From Laceyella sacchari (GTDB lineage Bacteria; Bacillota; Bacilli; Thermoactinomycetales; Thermoactinomycetaceae), in NCBI RefSeq assembly GCF_004343255.1, contig NZ_SMDD01000001.1, positions 694,577 through 758,576 on the forward strand: a DNA stretch of 64,000 bases, in the 5' to 3' direction. Both the position numbers and the translations under genes were made by a program. Positions 36,120 through 45,938 of this stretch are shown here, in pieces (the stretch's first letter is position 1; each line of letters begins with the position of its first letter). Below the pieces are notes generated by a model. It saw only the letters and a list, made by a program, of their open reading frames with translations. It searched no databases and was not told the origin of the DNA.

Positions 36120-37343
36120 ATGGAGAACACAAAACCAAAAATCTCTTCCCGGCAGTCTGGCATGAAAGTCACCATCCAACCCCATCCATCCCAAACGTCT
36201 TCCGTCAAAGCGGATAAACCTACAGGGCAAGCGATCACCATTGCAAAGCGGCAGGAAAAAGCCAATGCCCGTGGTATACAAGTGACATGGGAAAAGGTGA
36301 GAACCACGCCCGTCTCCACCACTGCTTATCCACAAGAGAAGGAAGGGCGGCAGGCATCGCAGGAAGCAATCGCCGGGCCGATTCGACAAACGCCTTCTTT
36401 TACCTTGGGGCGCGCCGATAAAAAGCAACAAGTGATTGAGTGGAGCTCTCCCAACAATCCCTTTGTGCAAAGACGGTTGAAAATGCGCCCATCAAACGTG
36501 AAATTGGGACAACTCCTGCTGTCGATCGCCGCTGCTATCGTGGTGGGGCTGATTATGGGCTTTTCCATCTTGCGGATATTCTTTATGGAAAACGCCTCTC
36601 ATTCGGCCCGGTCGATCGATGATCACTTGCCCAAGAGTAATATGGTGGCCGAGATTCCGCTCACGGACGCCAATGGGAACAAAGCTAAGGGCAAGGAAGT
36701 GGGAAGACCCCTTCCAGCGCTAAAGGTCGTGATGTTGCAAGCGGGGAATTTTCAAAACAAGCAACATGCCCAGAAGAAAGTGCAGGAATACCGCACGCAA
36801 GGGATGGCTGCGGTGATGTCAGATCACCCTCCTTACCGCATCTTCTTGGGAATGGGTTGGACAAGGGATGAAGCGTTGAAACTTTCTGCTATTTATCAAA
36901 AAAAAGATGTGGAAGTGTATTTAAAGGAATTGCAGATGACCGGAACATTGCCTGAGAAATGGAAGCAGCGGGAACAGCTAGCCCGCTTGCTTGTGCGCGG
37001 AAACCACCTGATCCAACAGTTGGGGAATGCCGCCATCGTCAATATACAGGGCAATCCCCAAACGGAAACGCCAGCATTCGCATTTCAATCCGCTTGGAAA
37101 AAAGAATATGAACAGATGCTCTCCGACTTTCACGCGATGGAAAAGGGGTTGCCACCAGCGTTACGGTCGTCGCTCAACCAATGCCTCAGCGCATTGGATC
37201 TGGCGATTCAAAGTGGAGAAACGGCAGACAAACATCCTAATCAAGCGTTGCTGTGGCAGATTCAAGAAGGGTTGGTTCGATATGCATTGGCTTATGAACG
37301 GGTGGCCAAAGCGGCGGCAGAAGGCGGGGAAAACAAATTTTGA
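36120..37343 (+). CDS. spoIIB: SpoIIB-like sporulation membrane protein with SPOR domain
   Basis: This 407-residue protein has a long, basic cytoplasmic N-terminus (1 to about 125), one transmembrane helix (LLLSIAAAIVVGLIMGFSI, about 135-155) and an external SPOR-like domain (VVMLQAGNFQNKQHAQKKV, about 205-275). SPOR domains bind septal peptidoglycan. In B. subtilis SpoIIB guides engulfment proteins to the septum and lies between comC and maf, as here. The open frame extends upstream into comC; I chose the ATG after AAGGAG, though the spacing is long (12). Confidence 0.82.
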   Translation: MENTKPKISSRQSGMKVTIQPHPSQTSSVKADKPTGQAITIAKRQEKANARGIQVTWEKVRTTPVSTTAYPQEKEGRQASQEAIAGPIRQTPSFTLGRADKKQQVIEWSSPNNPFVQRRLKMRPSNVKLGQLLLSIAAAIVVGLIMGFSILRIFFMENASHSARSIDDHLPKSNMVAEIPLTDANGNKAKGKEVGRPLPALKVVMLQAGNFQNKQHAQKKVQEYRTQGMAAVMSDHPPYRIFLGMGWTRDEALKLSAIYQKKDVEVYLKELQMTGTLPEKWKQREQLARLLVRGNHLIQQLGNAAIVNIQGNPQTETPAFAFQSAWKKEYEQMLSDFHAMEKGLPPALRSSLNQCLSALDLAIQSGETADKHPNQALLWQIQEGLVRYALAYERVAKAAAEGGENKF

Positions 37344-37412
37344 CAAAGCGTTGACCATCGCTTGTTGGGCGGTTCTTCATCTGCTAAACTTAAATTGTTC
37401 CAAGGTTGGAAG

Positions 37413-37439
37413 GCACCTTACTCACAGAGGTGCTTTTTT
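37413..37439 (+). terminator. Terminator after spoIIB
   Basis: GCACCT/AGGTGC with a nine-base loop is followed by six T residues. Confidence 0.75.
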
Positions 37440-37519
37440 CCGTGGACGGGATGCACTCCACTTAAAGGAACATCCTTCTTTTTTATTTTTTACTTATTAC
37501 TGAAAGGTGTGTACGCGAT

Positions 37520-38110
37520 ATGCGGCCAAAAATTGTTTTGGCATCCGGTTCTCCACGGAGACGAGAGTTACTTGCGGGCTTGGGCGTTCCGTTTGAGGTG
37601 AAGACGAGTCAGGTCGATGAAACATTTGACCCTTCGTCCCCTCCGAACGCAGTGGCTGAGGAATTGGCGCACCGCAAAGCCAAGGATGTGGCCCGGCAGT
37701 TGGATGCCGCTCTTGTCATCGGCGCGGATACGATCGTAGTCTGTGACGGTGAGATTTTGGGCAAACCGCGGGATGAGCAGGAAGCGGTTCAGATGCTTTC
37801 CAGACTCCAAGGCCGCGCGCATCAAGTATACACGGGCATTGCCTTGGTTGAAGTGGCTGATGGCCACGTGGTGCGTGAACGTGTCAGCCATCGCATGACC
37901 CATGTGTGGATGAGGTCGCTCTCAGATGAAAAAATCTCATGGTACGTGGATTCGAAAGAACCGCTCGACAAGGCGGGTGCATATGGAATCCAAGGCTTGG
38001 GCGCATGTCTGATCGACAAGATCGACGGCTGTTATTTCAATGTTGTCGGACTTTCATTGGTCGAATTGGATCAAATGTTCCAAGACATGGGCTATTCGTT
38101 GGTACCATAG
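37520..38110 (+). CDS. maf: Maf/YhdE-type nucleoside triphosphate pyrophosphatase
   Basis: This 196-residue Maf family enzyme hydrolyses non-canonical or specific nucleoside triphosphates and is linked to septum inhibition in B. subtilis. The signature LASGSPRRRELL starts at about residue 7, and ADTIVVCDGEILGKP and KAGAYGIQGLGA are further family motifs. It keeps the order spoIIB-maf-radC. Length is normal. Confidence 0.94.
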   Translation: MRPKIVLASGSPRRRELLAGLGVPFEVKTSQVDETFDPSSPPNAVAEELAHRKAKDVARQLDAALVIGADTIVVCDGEILGKPRDEQEAVQMLSRLQGRAHQVYTGIALVEVADGHVVRERVSHRMTHVWMRSLSDEKISWYVDSKEPLDKAGAYGIQGLGACLIDKIDGCYFNVVGLSLVELDQMFQDMGYSLVP

Positions 38111-38199
38111 AAGATAAATGCAAACGTAACAACTCTGCCGAGCACACCCGTGGGGATCAAATTCCTAAATGGAAGTGGAGAGAGGCAGAGGAGGAATAG

Positions 38200-38907
38200 A
38201 TGATGGATGAAACCGGTCGCAAGGACATGTTGCTGCGCGATGTGCCAGAAGAGGAGCGGCCGCGTGAACGCATGATTCGGTTAGGGCCGAATCATGTTTC
38301 TAATGCGGAGTTGATTGCCTTGTTGTTGCGCACGGGCAGCACGGGTGAATCTGTGATGACGTTGGCCCAGCGGGTGTTGAACAAGGGGGGCGGGCTCAAG
38401 GGACTGACCCGACTTTCGTTGCAAGAGCTAATGGGCATTCACGGGATCGGGCCGGCCAAAGCCATACAATTGATGGCCGGTATAGAGTTGGGACAGCGGA
38501 TTTCACGTATGTTGCCGGAAGACCGCCATGCGATTCGGTCGCCGGATGATGCAGCTTGTTACGTAATGGATGAACTCCGCTTCCTGCAACAGGAACACTT
38601 CATCTGCCTATATTTGAATACGAAATATCATGTCATTGACAAAAAATGCATTTTTAAAGGAAGTCTTAACACCTCGGTTGTGCATCCGCGCGAAATTTTC
38701 CACGAAGCGATCCGCTGTAGCGCCGCCGCAATCATTTGTGTACATAATCACCCCAGCGGCGACCCCACACCTAGCACGGAGGATCTTTTGGTTACAGAAC
38801 GGTTGGTGGAAGTCGGCAAATTGGTGGGTATTGACGTTGTGGATCATCTGATTATCGGGGACCAAACGTATTTCAGCATGAAAGAGAAAGGGTTGATTGC
38901 CGAGTAG
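38200..38907 (+). CDS. radC: RadC family JAMM/MPN+ protein
   Basis: This 235-residue protein has an N-terminal helix-hairpin-helix region (LQELMGIHGIGPAKAIQLMA) and a C-terminal metalloprotease-like JAMM motif, HNHPSGDPTPSTED. The biochemical role of RadC is not settled; it is not required for classical DNA repair in several species. AGGAGG lies five bases before the first ATG; a second ATG follows at once. It keeps the maf-radC-mreB order. Confidence 0.93.
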   Translation: MMDETGRKDMLLRDVPEEERPRERMIRLGPNHVSNAELIALLLRTGSTGESVMTLAQRVLNKGGGLKGLTRLSLQELMGIHGIGPAKAIQLMAGIELGQRISRMLPEDRHAIRSPDDAACYVMDELRFLQQEHFICLYLNTKYHVIDKKCIFKGSLNTSVVHPREIFHEAIRCSAAAIICVHNHPSGDPTPSTEDLLVTERLVEVGKLVGIDVVDHLIIGDQTYFSMKEKGLIAE

Positions 38908-39094
38908 GTTTTAAGCCCTTTGTCATGCGCAAGCCATCGCCAGACGAACAGCCGTTTTCTTAGTGCTGTTTCCCTATTGACGAAATTATCGGAATTTGCT
39001 TGGGTGTGGAGGGCGGTATTTACCAGTAGCTTATGTGGAGAGGTTTTCTGTTTGATAATATGTTGATTTTGAATGAATGAAAGGGGGGCTTGCC

Positions 39095-40141
39095 GTGTTT
39101 GGCGGATTTGTGAAAGATATGGGGTTGGATTTAGGAACGGCCAATACCCTCGTTTATGTGAAAGGGCAAGGGATTGTGGTTCGTGAACCGTCTGTGGTGG
39201 CGATGGAAGTAGGAACGGAAGAAATCAAAGCGGTAGGGAACCAAGCGAAAGCGATGATCGGGCGTACACCTGGTAATATCGTGGCTATCCGGCCGATGAA
39301 AGATGGCGTGATCGCCGATTACAATACAACAGCGGCGATGATTGAATACTTTTTAAAGCAGGCTTCTGACCAACACATCATTTTACCGCGCAAACCCAAT
39401 GTGATGGTGTGCGTGCCGTCAGGAGTGACCGCGGTCGAAAAGCGGGCGGTGGAGCAGGCGACCGTGAGAGCCGGGGCCAAGGATGCTTACACCATTGAAG
39501 AGCCGTTGGCGGCTGCGATCGGCGCCGGTTTGCCCGTGTGGGAAGCGACGGGAAGCATGGTAGTTGATATTGGCGGCGGGACGACGGAGGTAGCCGTGAT
39601 CTCTTTGGGGGGAATCGTGACTTGTCATTCGTTGCGGGTCGCTGGTGACAAAATGGATGATGCCATTATCCAATACATCCGTCGCAAACATAATTTGCTG
39701 ATTGGAGAGCGCACGGCGGAAACGCTGAAGCTGGAAATCGGCTCAGCTATCCCTGATGATCAGGGCGGCGACTCGCGGGAGATCAAAGGCCGGGACTTGA
39801 TTACGGGCTTGCCGCGCATGATTGAGATTACGACGAGTGAAATTGCCGAGGCTCTAAATGAAACCGTCATGGCGATTATCGACTCCGTCAAGCAGACATT
39901 GGAACAGACGCCACCGGAATTGTCGGCGGACATCTTGGACCGGGGCATCATGTTGACAGGTGGTGGAGCTTTGTTGCGCAATTTGAACGTCCGCTTGAGT
40001 GAAGAGACGCATATGGAATGCCATGTGGCGGAAAACGCGTTGGATTGCGTGGCCGTCGGTACCGGTTCGGCCCTGGAGCAGATCGGGCTGTTTAAACCGA
40101 CTTCGGCGATTGACCGCTTTCGGCGCAAGCGCTTTTTCTAG
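39095..40141 (+). CDS. mreB: Rod shape-determining protein MreB
   Basis: This 348-residue actin-like protein forms membrane-bound filaments that guide elongation of the wall. [19 protein letters not shown] is the phosphate-1 loop, [16 protein letters not shown] the phosphate-2 loop and [13 protein letters not shown] the adenosine motif. The GTG start follows AAAGGGGGG at six bases and gives the [10 protein letters not shown] start expected of the family; an upstream ATG in the frame is part of the SD. The 187-base gap before it has no clear promoter. Confidence 0.96.
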   Translation: MFGGFVKDMGLDLGTANTLVYVKGQGIVVREPSVVAMEVGTEEIKAVGNQAKAMIGRTPGNIVAIRPMKDGVIADYNTTAAMIEYFLKQASDQHIILPRKPNVMVCVPSGVTAVEKRAVEQATVRAGAKDAYTIEEPLAAAIGAGLPVWEATGSMVVDIGGGTTEVAVISLGGIVTCHSLRVAGDKMDDAIIQYIRRKHNLLIGERTAETLKLEIGSAIPDDQGGDSREIKGRDLITGLPRMIEITTSEIAEALNETVMAIIDSVKQTLEQTPPELSADILDRGIMLTGGGALLRNLNVRLSEETHMECHVAENALDCVAVGTGSALEQIGLFKPTSAIDRFRRKRFF

Positions 40142-40160
40142 CAGTCGTCGGTTGGCTCGG

Positions 40161-40186
40161 AAGGGGGCGGATCGGCGCCCCTTTTT
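40161..40186 (+). terminator. Possible terminator or attenuator after mreB
   Basis: AAGGGG/CCCCTT with inner GC pairing is followed by five T residues. It lies inside the mre operon and may only reduce readthrough into mreC. Confidence 0.5.
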
Positions 40187-40235
40187 CGTGGGCTAGCCGG
40201 AAGAGAAATGAAAATCGCCCCGAAGGAGTGAAGCC

Positions 40236-41093
40236 ATGCGACGCAATGACGCTCGTCACATTCTCATTTTTGTTTGCTTGTCGCTTTTATTGTTTATTTC
40301 GGTGGGGATGACGCGCGGTGAGCGCGGGCTTCTCATCGGTCCCGAAAGTTGGCTAAAGAATGTAGCGGCGGTGGTAGAAGGCATCTTTTATACCCCCGTG
40401 CATTCGGCGCTGGCCCTTTCCTCTTCCACGGAAGCTGCCTCCCCGAAGACGGAGTTGGCTCGCATGGAAGCGGAGTTGAAAGAATTGAAGCGGGAGAATG
40501 AAGAATTAAAAAAACAATGGGGATACGCAAAAGAAAACCCTATCGAATACATTGCGGCACGCGTCGTTTTCCGAAATACCGACCGTTGGCATAACAAGGT
40601 GGTCATTAACCGGGGCAAGGCAGATGGCGTGGAGCCAAAAATGCCTATCGTCACATCGCAGGGGTTGATCGGTCGAGTGCAGTCAGTGACCAGCCATATG
40701 GCGGATGTGCAACTATTGACTGACACGGGTGGCGGCCCTGGGATCGCCGCGATGATCCAAGGGGAGAATGAAGAGGTGTTGGGCATCATCGAAGGATATG
40801 ATGCGGTGAAGAAACGGTTGATCATGAAAAAAGTTGCGGTGACCGCCAAAATTAAGCCAGGTGCAACGGTGGTAACATCGAGATTGTCAGATATTTATCC
40901 AGGTGGTATTCTGATTGGGACGGTTGCTGAAGTGAAACCCGGCGAAAGCGGGGCTGAACAAATCGCGTATGTCAAACCGTCTGCTACTTTTGAACGGCTG
41001 GATTATGTGATGGTCGTGAGAGACCCGGAAAAGTTGCAGTTGCAACAACACAAGAACGAGCTTCAATCGAAGACGGGAGGGGACAAACGGTGA
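40236..41093 (+). CDS. mreC: Rod shape-determining protein MreC
   Basis: This 285-residue bitopic membrane protein has one N-terminal transmembrane helix (about 9-27), a coiled coil (about 70-95: ELARMEAELKELKRENEELK) and an extracellular beta domain with VNRGKADGVEPKMPIV-type repeats. MreC links MreB to the elongation synthases. It overlaps mreD by four bases. Confidence 0.94.
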   Translation: MRRNDARHILIFVCLSLLLFISVGMTRGERGLLIGPESWLKNVAAVVEGIFYTPVHSALALSSSTEAASPKTELARMEAELKELKRENEELKKQWGYAKENPIEYIAARVVFRNTDRWHNKVVINRGKADGVEPKMPIVTSQGLIGRVQSVTSHMADVQLLTDTGGGPGIAAMIQGENEEVLGIIEGYDAVKKRLIMKKVAVTAKIKPGATVVTSRLSDIYPGGILIGTVAEVKPGESGAEQIAYVKPSATFERLDYVMVVRDPEKLQLQQHKNELQSKTGGDKR

Positions 41094-41620
41094 AAAAGGG
41101 TTTCGTCGCTTTCCTCTTGATCCTCTTCTTGTTAGAAGGGTCTGTCTTCCAGTTGTTGCTCCCTCAGGCGTGGGGGAGCACTTTTGTCGTTATCCCCCAA
41201 TTGGTGGTTAGTGGGATCCTTGTCATTTCTTTGTATTTGCCTAAACGTTATGTGCTGATGTTCGCCTTCTCCTTCGGATTGTTGCATGACATCGTCTATG
41301 GCCCTGCGTGGGGGGTCACAGCCTTCGCATTGGCGGCGGTAGCCTATGGCACGTATTTGTTGGCCAATCATTTTCCGCCTTTTGTGTGGATTGTCGGCGT
41401 GGCGATCGTATTGGGGCAATGTTGTTATACGCTCTTGGTGTATGGTTGGTATCGTTTGTTTGGGTTTACAAACATGCCTTTCCTTTTTTCTTTCATGACA
41501 CATATCGTGCCAACGTTGGTCTTTAACGCCATCAGCGCCTATCCCATTTTCCGGTTCATACATTATGTTTACATGAAAAAGCGGAACCGGCAGGTCGTGT
41601 TTGATACGATCATTCGCTGA
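41090..41620 (+). CDS. mreD: Rod shape-determining protein MreD
   Basis: This 176-residue membrane protein has about five to six hydrophobic segments and a basic C-terminal tail. It completes the MreBCD elongasome. Sequence conservation in the family is low; identity rests on topology, size and coupling to mreC. Confidence 0.9.
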   Translation: MKKGFVAFLLILFLLEGSVFQLLLPQAWGSTFVVIPQLVVSGILVISLYLPKRYVLMFAFSFGLLHDIVYGPAWGVTAFALAAVAYGTYLLANHFPPFVWIVGVAIVLGQCCYTLLVYGWYRLFGFTNMPFLFSFMTHIVPTLVFNAISAYPIFRFIHYVYMKKRNRQVVFDTIIR

Positions 41621-41688
41621 TGCGCCTTATAATGGAAAAGGAAGGAAAATAAAGGGGAGGAGCGAAATCATTAGTGAGGCGGGGTGAC

Positions 41689-42378
41689 ATGAGTATGGGG
41701 AAAGTGATGAAACCGGGCGTTACAATTAAGGGCAACAAAGAAGGCCTGCTGTTTATTCTCGATGATTCGCGACCCTTTTCTTATGTTTTGGAGGAATTGA
41801 AGCATAAGTTGGAAAATACGCAGGCGGCCCAGATTTGGGATGGCCCGGATATGAAAGTCACCATCAAATTGGGCCAACGGCAGATTACCCGCACAGAAGA
41901 ATTGGCGGTGCGGGAGTTGTTTTCTATCCGCCAGAATTTAATTATTCATCGGTTTGAGGCGGATGGCATGCCGTATTTGCGCGGAGCGGAGACAGATCTG
42001 GCGACGAAGGCCGGGACGGTGCGTTCTGGACAGGTGTTAGTACATAGCGGAAATTTATTGTTTTTAGGTGATGTCAACCCGGGAGGAACGATCCAATGCA
42101 CCGGCAGTATCTACGTGTTGGGATCGCTACGCGGATTGGCTCATGCAGGCAGCCAAGGTGATCAGAATGCGGTGATCGTCGCCTCCACACTGCGTCCAAC
42201 TCAACTTCGTATCGCTGATGTCATTTCCCGCCCGCCGGACAAATGGGATGACTCAGAAGTAGGGATGCGGTTTGCTTATCTGGCGGACAACCAGATTATC
42301 GTGGAAAAAATTTCTCAACTTGGACAATTGCGTCCTGAACTCGAGTGGAATGAGAATCGCAGGCGATTAAATTTATAA
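41689..42378 (+). CDS. minC: Septum site-determining protein MinC
   Basis: This 229-residue division inhibitor has an N-terminal FtsZ-antagonist domain and a C-terminal beta-helix domain (about 105-200) with GDVNPGGTIQCTGSIYVLG, the MinC signature. Several start codons are available; GTG at 41674 and ATG at 41695 are alternatives. minD follows, as in B. subtilis. Confidence 0.93.
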   Translation: MSMGKVMKPGVTIKGNKEGLLFILDDSRPFSYVLEELKHKLENTQAAQIWDGPDMKVTIKLGQRQITRTEELAVRELFSIRQNLIIHRFEADGMPYLRGAETDLATKAGTVRSGQVLVHSGNLLFLGDVNPGGTIQCTGSIYVLGSLRGLAHAGSQGDQNAVIVASTLRPTQLRIADVISRPPDKWDDSEVGMRFAYLADNQIIVEKISQLGQLRPELEWNENRRRLNL

Positions 42379-42452
42379 CCATCTTACAGTCATTGCTTGG
42401 TGAAATATACCGATGTGGTTCATGAGAGTGTAGGATTAGACGGAGGTTATGG

Positions 42453-43247
42453 ATGGGGGAAAGTATCGTTGTAACGTCCGGAAAAGGGGGCGTGGGCAAG
42501 TCCACCACTTCAGTCAATATTGGGACCGCGCTCGCTTTGACCGGCAAAAAGGTATGTTTGGTCGATACGGATATCGGTCTTCGCAATCTCGACGTGTTGA
42601 TGGGTTTGGAGAATCGCATTATTTATGATTTGGTTGATGTGATTGAAAAAACGTGCCGCATAGAGCAAGCATTGATCAGGGATAAGCGTTGTGAAGAGCT
42701 GTATTTGCTTCCAGCGGCGCAAACGAAAGATAAGACAGCCGTGTCAAGCAATCAGTTGCGCTGGTTGGTGGCGGAGTTGAAAGAGCAGTTTGACTACGTC
42801 ATCATCGACTGCCCGGCAGGCATTGAAAATGGATTTAAGAATGCCGTGGCTGGTGCAGACCAAGCGATCGTCGTGACCATCCCGGAAAACGCCGCGATTC
42901 GCGATGCTGACCGGGTGATCGGGTTGCTTGAGAAAGAAGAGATCGCCCCGCCCAAGCTAGTTATTAATCGCATGCGCAAACAGATGGTACGGGACGGAGG
43001 CATGATGGATGTGGATGAAGTGGTGGCGGTGCTGGCCATTGATCTGCTGGGCGTCGTGCCAGATGATGAACAAGTGATCCGCTCCGGTAATCTAGGCGAG
43101 CCGATCAGCTTTGACAACAAAAACCTTGCCGCCAAAGCTTACCGCAATATCGCTCGCCGCATCCAGGGCGAGATGGTACCGCTGATGGCACTGGACAAGG
43201 AACAGAGTGTGGTCATGCGGATGAAACGATGGTTAGGATTCGCGTGA
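42453..43247 (+). CDS. minD: Septum site-determining protein MinD
   Basis: This 264-residue deviant Walker ATPase has VTSGKGGVGKSTTSVN (about 6-21), the DTDIGLRNLD motif and DCPAGIE. The C-terminus (MRMKRWLGF) is the amphipathic membrane-targeting helix. MinD recruits MinC to the membrane to stop polar division. AGACGGAGG precedes the ATG. Confidence 0.96.
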   Translation: MGESIVVTSGKGGVGKSTTSVNIGTALALTGKKVCLVDTDIGLRNLDVLMGLENRIIYDLVDVIEKTCRIEQALIRDKRCEELYLLPAAQTKDKTAVSSNQLRWLVAELKEQFDYVIIDCPAGIENGFKNAVAGADQAIVVTIPENAAIRDADRVIGLLEKEEIAPPKLVINRMRKQMVRDGGMMDVDEVVAVLAIDLLGVVPDDEQVIRSGNLGEPISFDNKNLAAKAYRNIARRIQGEMVPLMALDKEQSVVMRMKRWLGFA

Positions 43248-43253
43248 CAGTGC

Positions 43254-43289
43254 AAGGAATGGTTCCATAGGTGGAACCATTCCTTTTTT
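43254..43289 (+). terminator. Rho-independent terminator after minD
   Basis: A perfect 14-bp stem with a TAGG loop runs into a T tract. Confidence 0.9.
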
Positions 43290-43450
43290 GCTTTTTGCAT
43301 ATCATCGCTTGACCGTTCATATCTTGTTACAGGCACCATCAATCTGGCCAGCGCGCGTTTTAGTGCAACGATGGGGGACAAGCGTGAGCGCCAGACATTG
43401 GCTCGCGCGACGACAGGTGCTTGCAAAAATCGGGCAAACAGGTGATGACT

Positions 43451-44221
43451 ATGCGCAATGATTGGTCGTTCCAGCATAAAAAGCGGCGAAAAGAACAGAT
43501 GCGGTGGTTGAAAAAAGGGTTGCCGGCTGAACGCGTCTGGGGAAGCGAGTTTGATTTTTACAAAGAACAGCCGAACCCCGATCTTGCCCCGTGGAATCAG
43601 CCCGCTTGGAAACAGCGGGTTGCTAACAAAGGGTCTAAGAAACTACAGACACAGTTGATTTTGGCCATGATGCTGTTTGTGCTAACTTTCCTGGTGTTTC
43701 AATCCCAGTCTCCAGCAATGCAACCGGTGCAAACCTGGCTGACCAAATCATTGACCAAGGAAACGTCGTTCGCCAGCATTTCGGAGTGGTATCAGCGGCA
43801 TGTGGGTGGCTCGCCAGCGATTTTGCCGGCGTTTATGCCCAAAAAATCCACATCACAGCCCCAGGAAGAGCCATGGCTCGTTCCCGTGCGGGGGGAATTG
43901 GTGCTTCCGTTTGATGAAAAACGCAAAGGGCTGATCCTCCGTACTGCTCCCCGCGCTTCCGTCAAAGCGGCCCGAGATGGGAAAGTGACATTTGCGGGTG
44001 AGAAAAAAGGGATGGGGCAGTTGGTCATCGTGGAACATGCCAATGGAGATGAGACATGGTACGGCTGGTTGCAGGAAATCAAAGTGAAGCCAGAGGACCG
44101 GGTCGAGCGGGGACAAGCGTTGGGAACCGTTCCGGAACTGAAAGAACAAGCTTATTTTTACTTTGCGCTGAAACAGAAGCAACAATTCGTCGATCCTGCG
44201 GGTGTGATACCGCTTGAATAG
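43451..44221 (+). CDS. spoIVFA: SpoIVFA-like M23-fold sporulation protein
   Basis: This 256-residue bitopic membrane protein has a basic N-terminus, one transmembrane helix (about 66-85: LILAMMLFVLTFLVFQ) and a C-terminal LytM/M23-like domain (RGELVLPFDEKRKG, VIVEHANGDETWYGWL). The HxH metal ligands of active M23 peptidases are not complete, as in SpoIVFA. In B. subtilis it holds SpoIVFB inactive until the forespore signals through SpoIVB. I chose the ATG six bases after AGGTG. The stop overlaps spoIVFB by eight bases. Confidence 0.88.
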   Translation: MRNDWSFQHKKRRKEQMRWLKKGLPAERVWGSEFDFYKEQPNPDLAPWNQPAWKQRVANKGSKKLQTQLILAMMLFVLTFLVFQSQSPAMQPVQTWLTKSLTKETSFASISEWYQRHVGGSPAILPAFMPKKSTSQPQEEPWLVPVRGELVLPFDEKRKGLILRTAPRASVKAARDGKVTFAGEKKGMGQLVIVEHANGDETWYGWLQEIKVKPEDRVERGQALGTVPELKEQAYFYFALKQKQQFVDPAGVIPLE

Positions 44222-45152
44222 GGCGGGTAGCAAATGGGTTCGCTTCCAGATCCATCCGCTGTTTTGGCTGGTGATTGGCTCAGGGGTGTGGACAGGCTAC
44301 TTCATTGAATTATTGACGCTCTTCGTCGTTGTGTTAGTCCATGAACTGGGCCATCTCGCTGCTGCTCGGGCAGTGGGATGGCGGATTGGTTCGCTGGAGT
44401 TGCTTCCCTTCGGCGGCGTGTTGCGGGTGGATGAATGGGGGACGGCGCCAGCGCGGGATGAAGTGGTGGTTGCGCTGGCCGGTCCCTTTCAGCATTTGTT
44501 TATGATCTTATTCAGTCTGCTCTTTTATCGCGCCGGTTTTTGGAGCGAGCATTGGACGGGTTATTTCATCCAGGCTAATTGTATGATCGCCGGTTTTAAT
44601 TTGTTGCCGATTTATCCGCTGGACGGCGGCAAGGTGTTACAGGCCACCATGAGTTATTTTTTCCCTTATCGGAAGTGCATCACTTTCACCCTGCTGTTGG
44701 GCATGGGGCTGTCCGCATGTTTGTTGGCATGTGCTTTTATCCTTCCGGAATCAGGGGTTTGGATTCACCTCGCCGGTATTGCCTTATTTCTGCTATTCTC
44801 CAATATCATGGCTTGGCGGCAGAAAAACTTCCAATACATTCGCTTCTTGTTGAGCCGCGCAGGCAACCGCACGCCAACAGCCGGTCGGAGGCGGAAACGG
44901 AGTGTGCAGGGGGATCTCACCTTGAAGGGGGCTGTCAAACAGCTGTACAAAGAAACTGTCCACGAATGGGAAGTGCGTGATCGCCATGGCCGGGTGCTGG
45001 GTTGCGTGTCGGAGCAACTGCTGTTGGACGCGTGTGTAAACAAAGGATTGCACCATCTGAAAGTAAAAGAGTTGTTGCCGAAGAGCGGATGGGGACAGCC
45101 CATTCATACGCCAAGGCGGATTGGGCATACTTGCCACCGGAAAAGTTTTTGA
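44214..45152 (+). CDS. spoIVFB: SpoIVFB intramembrane metalloprotease (site-2 protease)
   Basis: This 312-residue M50 protease has six or so membrane segments, the zinc motif HELGH (43-47) and the second motif LLPIYPLDGGK (about 132-142). The C-terminal part (about 235-300) looks like a CBS domain. SpoIVFB cuts pro-SigmaK in the mother cell. It starts with TTG, coupled to spoIVFA. The stop codon lies within the -35 box of the rplU promoter. Confidence 0.92.
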   Translation: MNRAGSKWVRFQIHPLFWLVIGSGVWTGYFIELLTLFVVVLVHELGHLAAARAVGWRIGSLELLPFGGVLRVDEWGTAPARDEVVVALAGPFQHLFMILFSLLFYRAGFWSEHWTGYFIQANCMIAGFNLLPIYPLDGGKVLQATMSYFFPYRKCITFTLLLGMGLSACLLACAFILPESGVWIHLAGIALFLLFSNIMAWRQKNFQYIRFLLSRAGNRTPTAGRRRKRSVQGDLTLKGAVKQLYKETVHEWEVRDRHGRVLGCVSEQLLLDACVNKGLHHLKVKELLPKSGWGQPIHTPRRIGHTCHRKSF

Positions 45153-45177
45153 CAAGAACATGCAGGTGTGCTAACAT
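45149..45177 (+). promoter_or_regulatory. SigmaA promoter of the rplU operon
   Basis: A consensus TTGACA is 17 bp from TAACAT. The -35 overlaps the spoIVFB stop codon. This is one of the strongest promoters in the window. Confidence 0.85.
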
Positions 45178-45183
45178 AAGTTC

Positions 45184-45270
45184 TGTTGTCATTACCGCAC
45201 ATGACAGGATCTCAAAAAGGCTTGTGCCTTTCCTGATCGTGGCGAGTCTCTATCAAGAGGAGGATTGTAG
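45184..45270 (+). ncRNA. L21 ribosomal protein leader
   Basis: The 5' leader of rplU contains an AAAGGC/GCCTTT hairpin (45216-45231) flanked by AGGA/TCCT pairing, at the place of the known Bacillota L21 leader. Such leaders are autoregulatory. I did not fold it in full, so the family call rests on position and hairpin pattern. Confidence 0.65.
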
Positions 45271-45582
45271 ATGTACGCTTTAATCGAAACCGGTGGTAAA
45301 CAATACCGCGTAGAGCAAAACAGTGTCTTGTACATCGAGAAACTGAATGCAAATGAAGGCGAAACTGTAACTTTTGACAAAGTATTGCTCGTGAACAAAG
45401 ACGGTGAAATCAAAGTTGGCTCTCCTGTAGTTGAGGGTGCCAAAGTAGTTGGTAAAGTAGTTAAGCACGGCAAAGGCAAAAAAGTGACCGTGTTTAAATA
45501 TAAACCAAAGAAAAACTACAAACGTAAAAAAGGTCATCGTCAGCCATTTACCCAAGTTGTGATCGAAAGCATCGAGGGCTAA
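45271..45582 (+). CDS. rplU: 50S ribosomal protein L21
   Basis: This 103-residue protein begins [14 protein letters not shown] and ends [13 protein letters not shown], both typical of L21. Basic [16 protein letters not shown] binds 23S rRNA. AAGAGGAGG provides the SD. The stop overlaps prp by one base. Confidence 0.97.
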   Translation: MYALIETGGKQYRVEQNSVLYIEKLNANEGETVTFDKVLLVNKDGEIKVGSPVVEGAKVVGKVVKHGKGKKVTVFKYKPKKNYKRKKGHRQPFTQVVIESIEG

Positions 45583-45923
45583 TGATACGGATTTTGGTGG
45601 AGCGGAACACGGCTGGGCAAGTGGAACGAGTCATGGTCAAAGGGCATGCGAATTTCGCTGAACACGGAAAAGACCTGGTTTGCGCCGCGGTTTCAGGGAT
45701 CACCATCGGGATGGTGAACGCCATCGAAACGATGTTTGGTGTGCAAGTTCACAGCGCCGGCGATGGGGATGGCAAAGTAGATTGCCATCTGCCGCGTGAA
45801 GTGCGCGACCCCGAGACGCGGGGGAAGATTCACTTGTTGCTGGAAGCCTTGGCCGTTTCACTGAAAAATGTGGCTGATGAGTTTCCCAAATATGTTACAA
45901 TACAAGAACGCAAAAGAAAATGA
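45582..45923 (+). CDS. prp: Ribosomal-processing cysteine protease Prp (YsxB)
   Basis: This 113-residue protease removes the N-terminal extension of L27. The catalytic His and Cys are in [19 protein letters not shown] (His22, Cys34). The gene lies between rplU and rpmA, as in all Bacillota that have the L27 extension, and the extension is present in rpmA here. Confidence 0.94.
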   Translation: MIRILVERNTAGQVERVMVKGHANFAEHGKDLVCAAVSGITIGMVNAIETMFGVQVHSAGDGDGKVDCHLPREVRDPETRGKIHLLLEALAVSLKNVADEFPKYVTIQERKRK

Positions 45924-45938
45924 AAAGAGGTGGACAAC

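Noticed and set aside
36114-36122. ATT start for spoIIB
   Set aside because: ATT would be better spaced from AAGGAG, but it is a very rare start codon; the ATG six bases later was kept.
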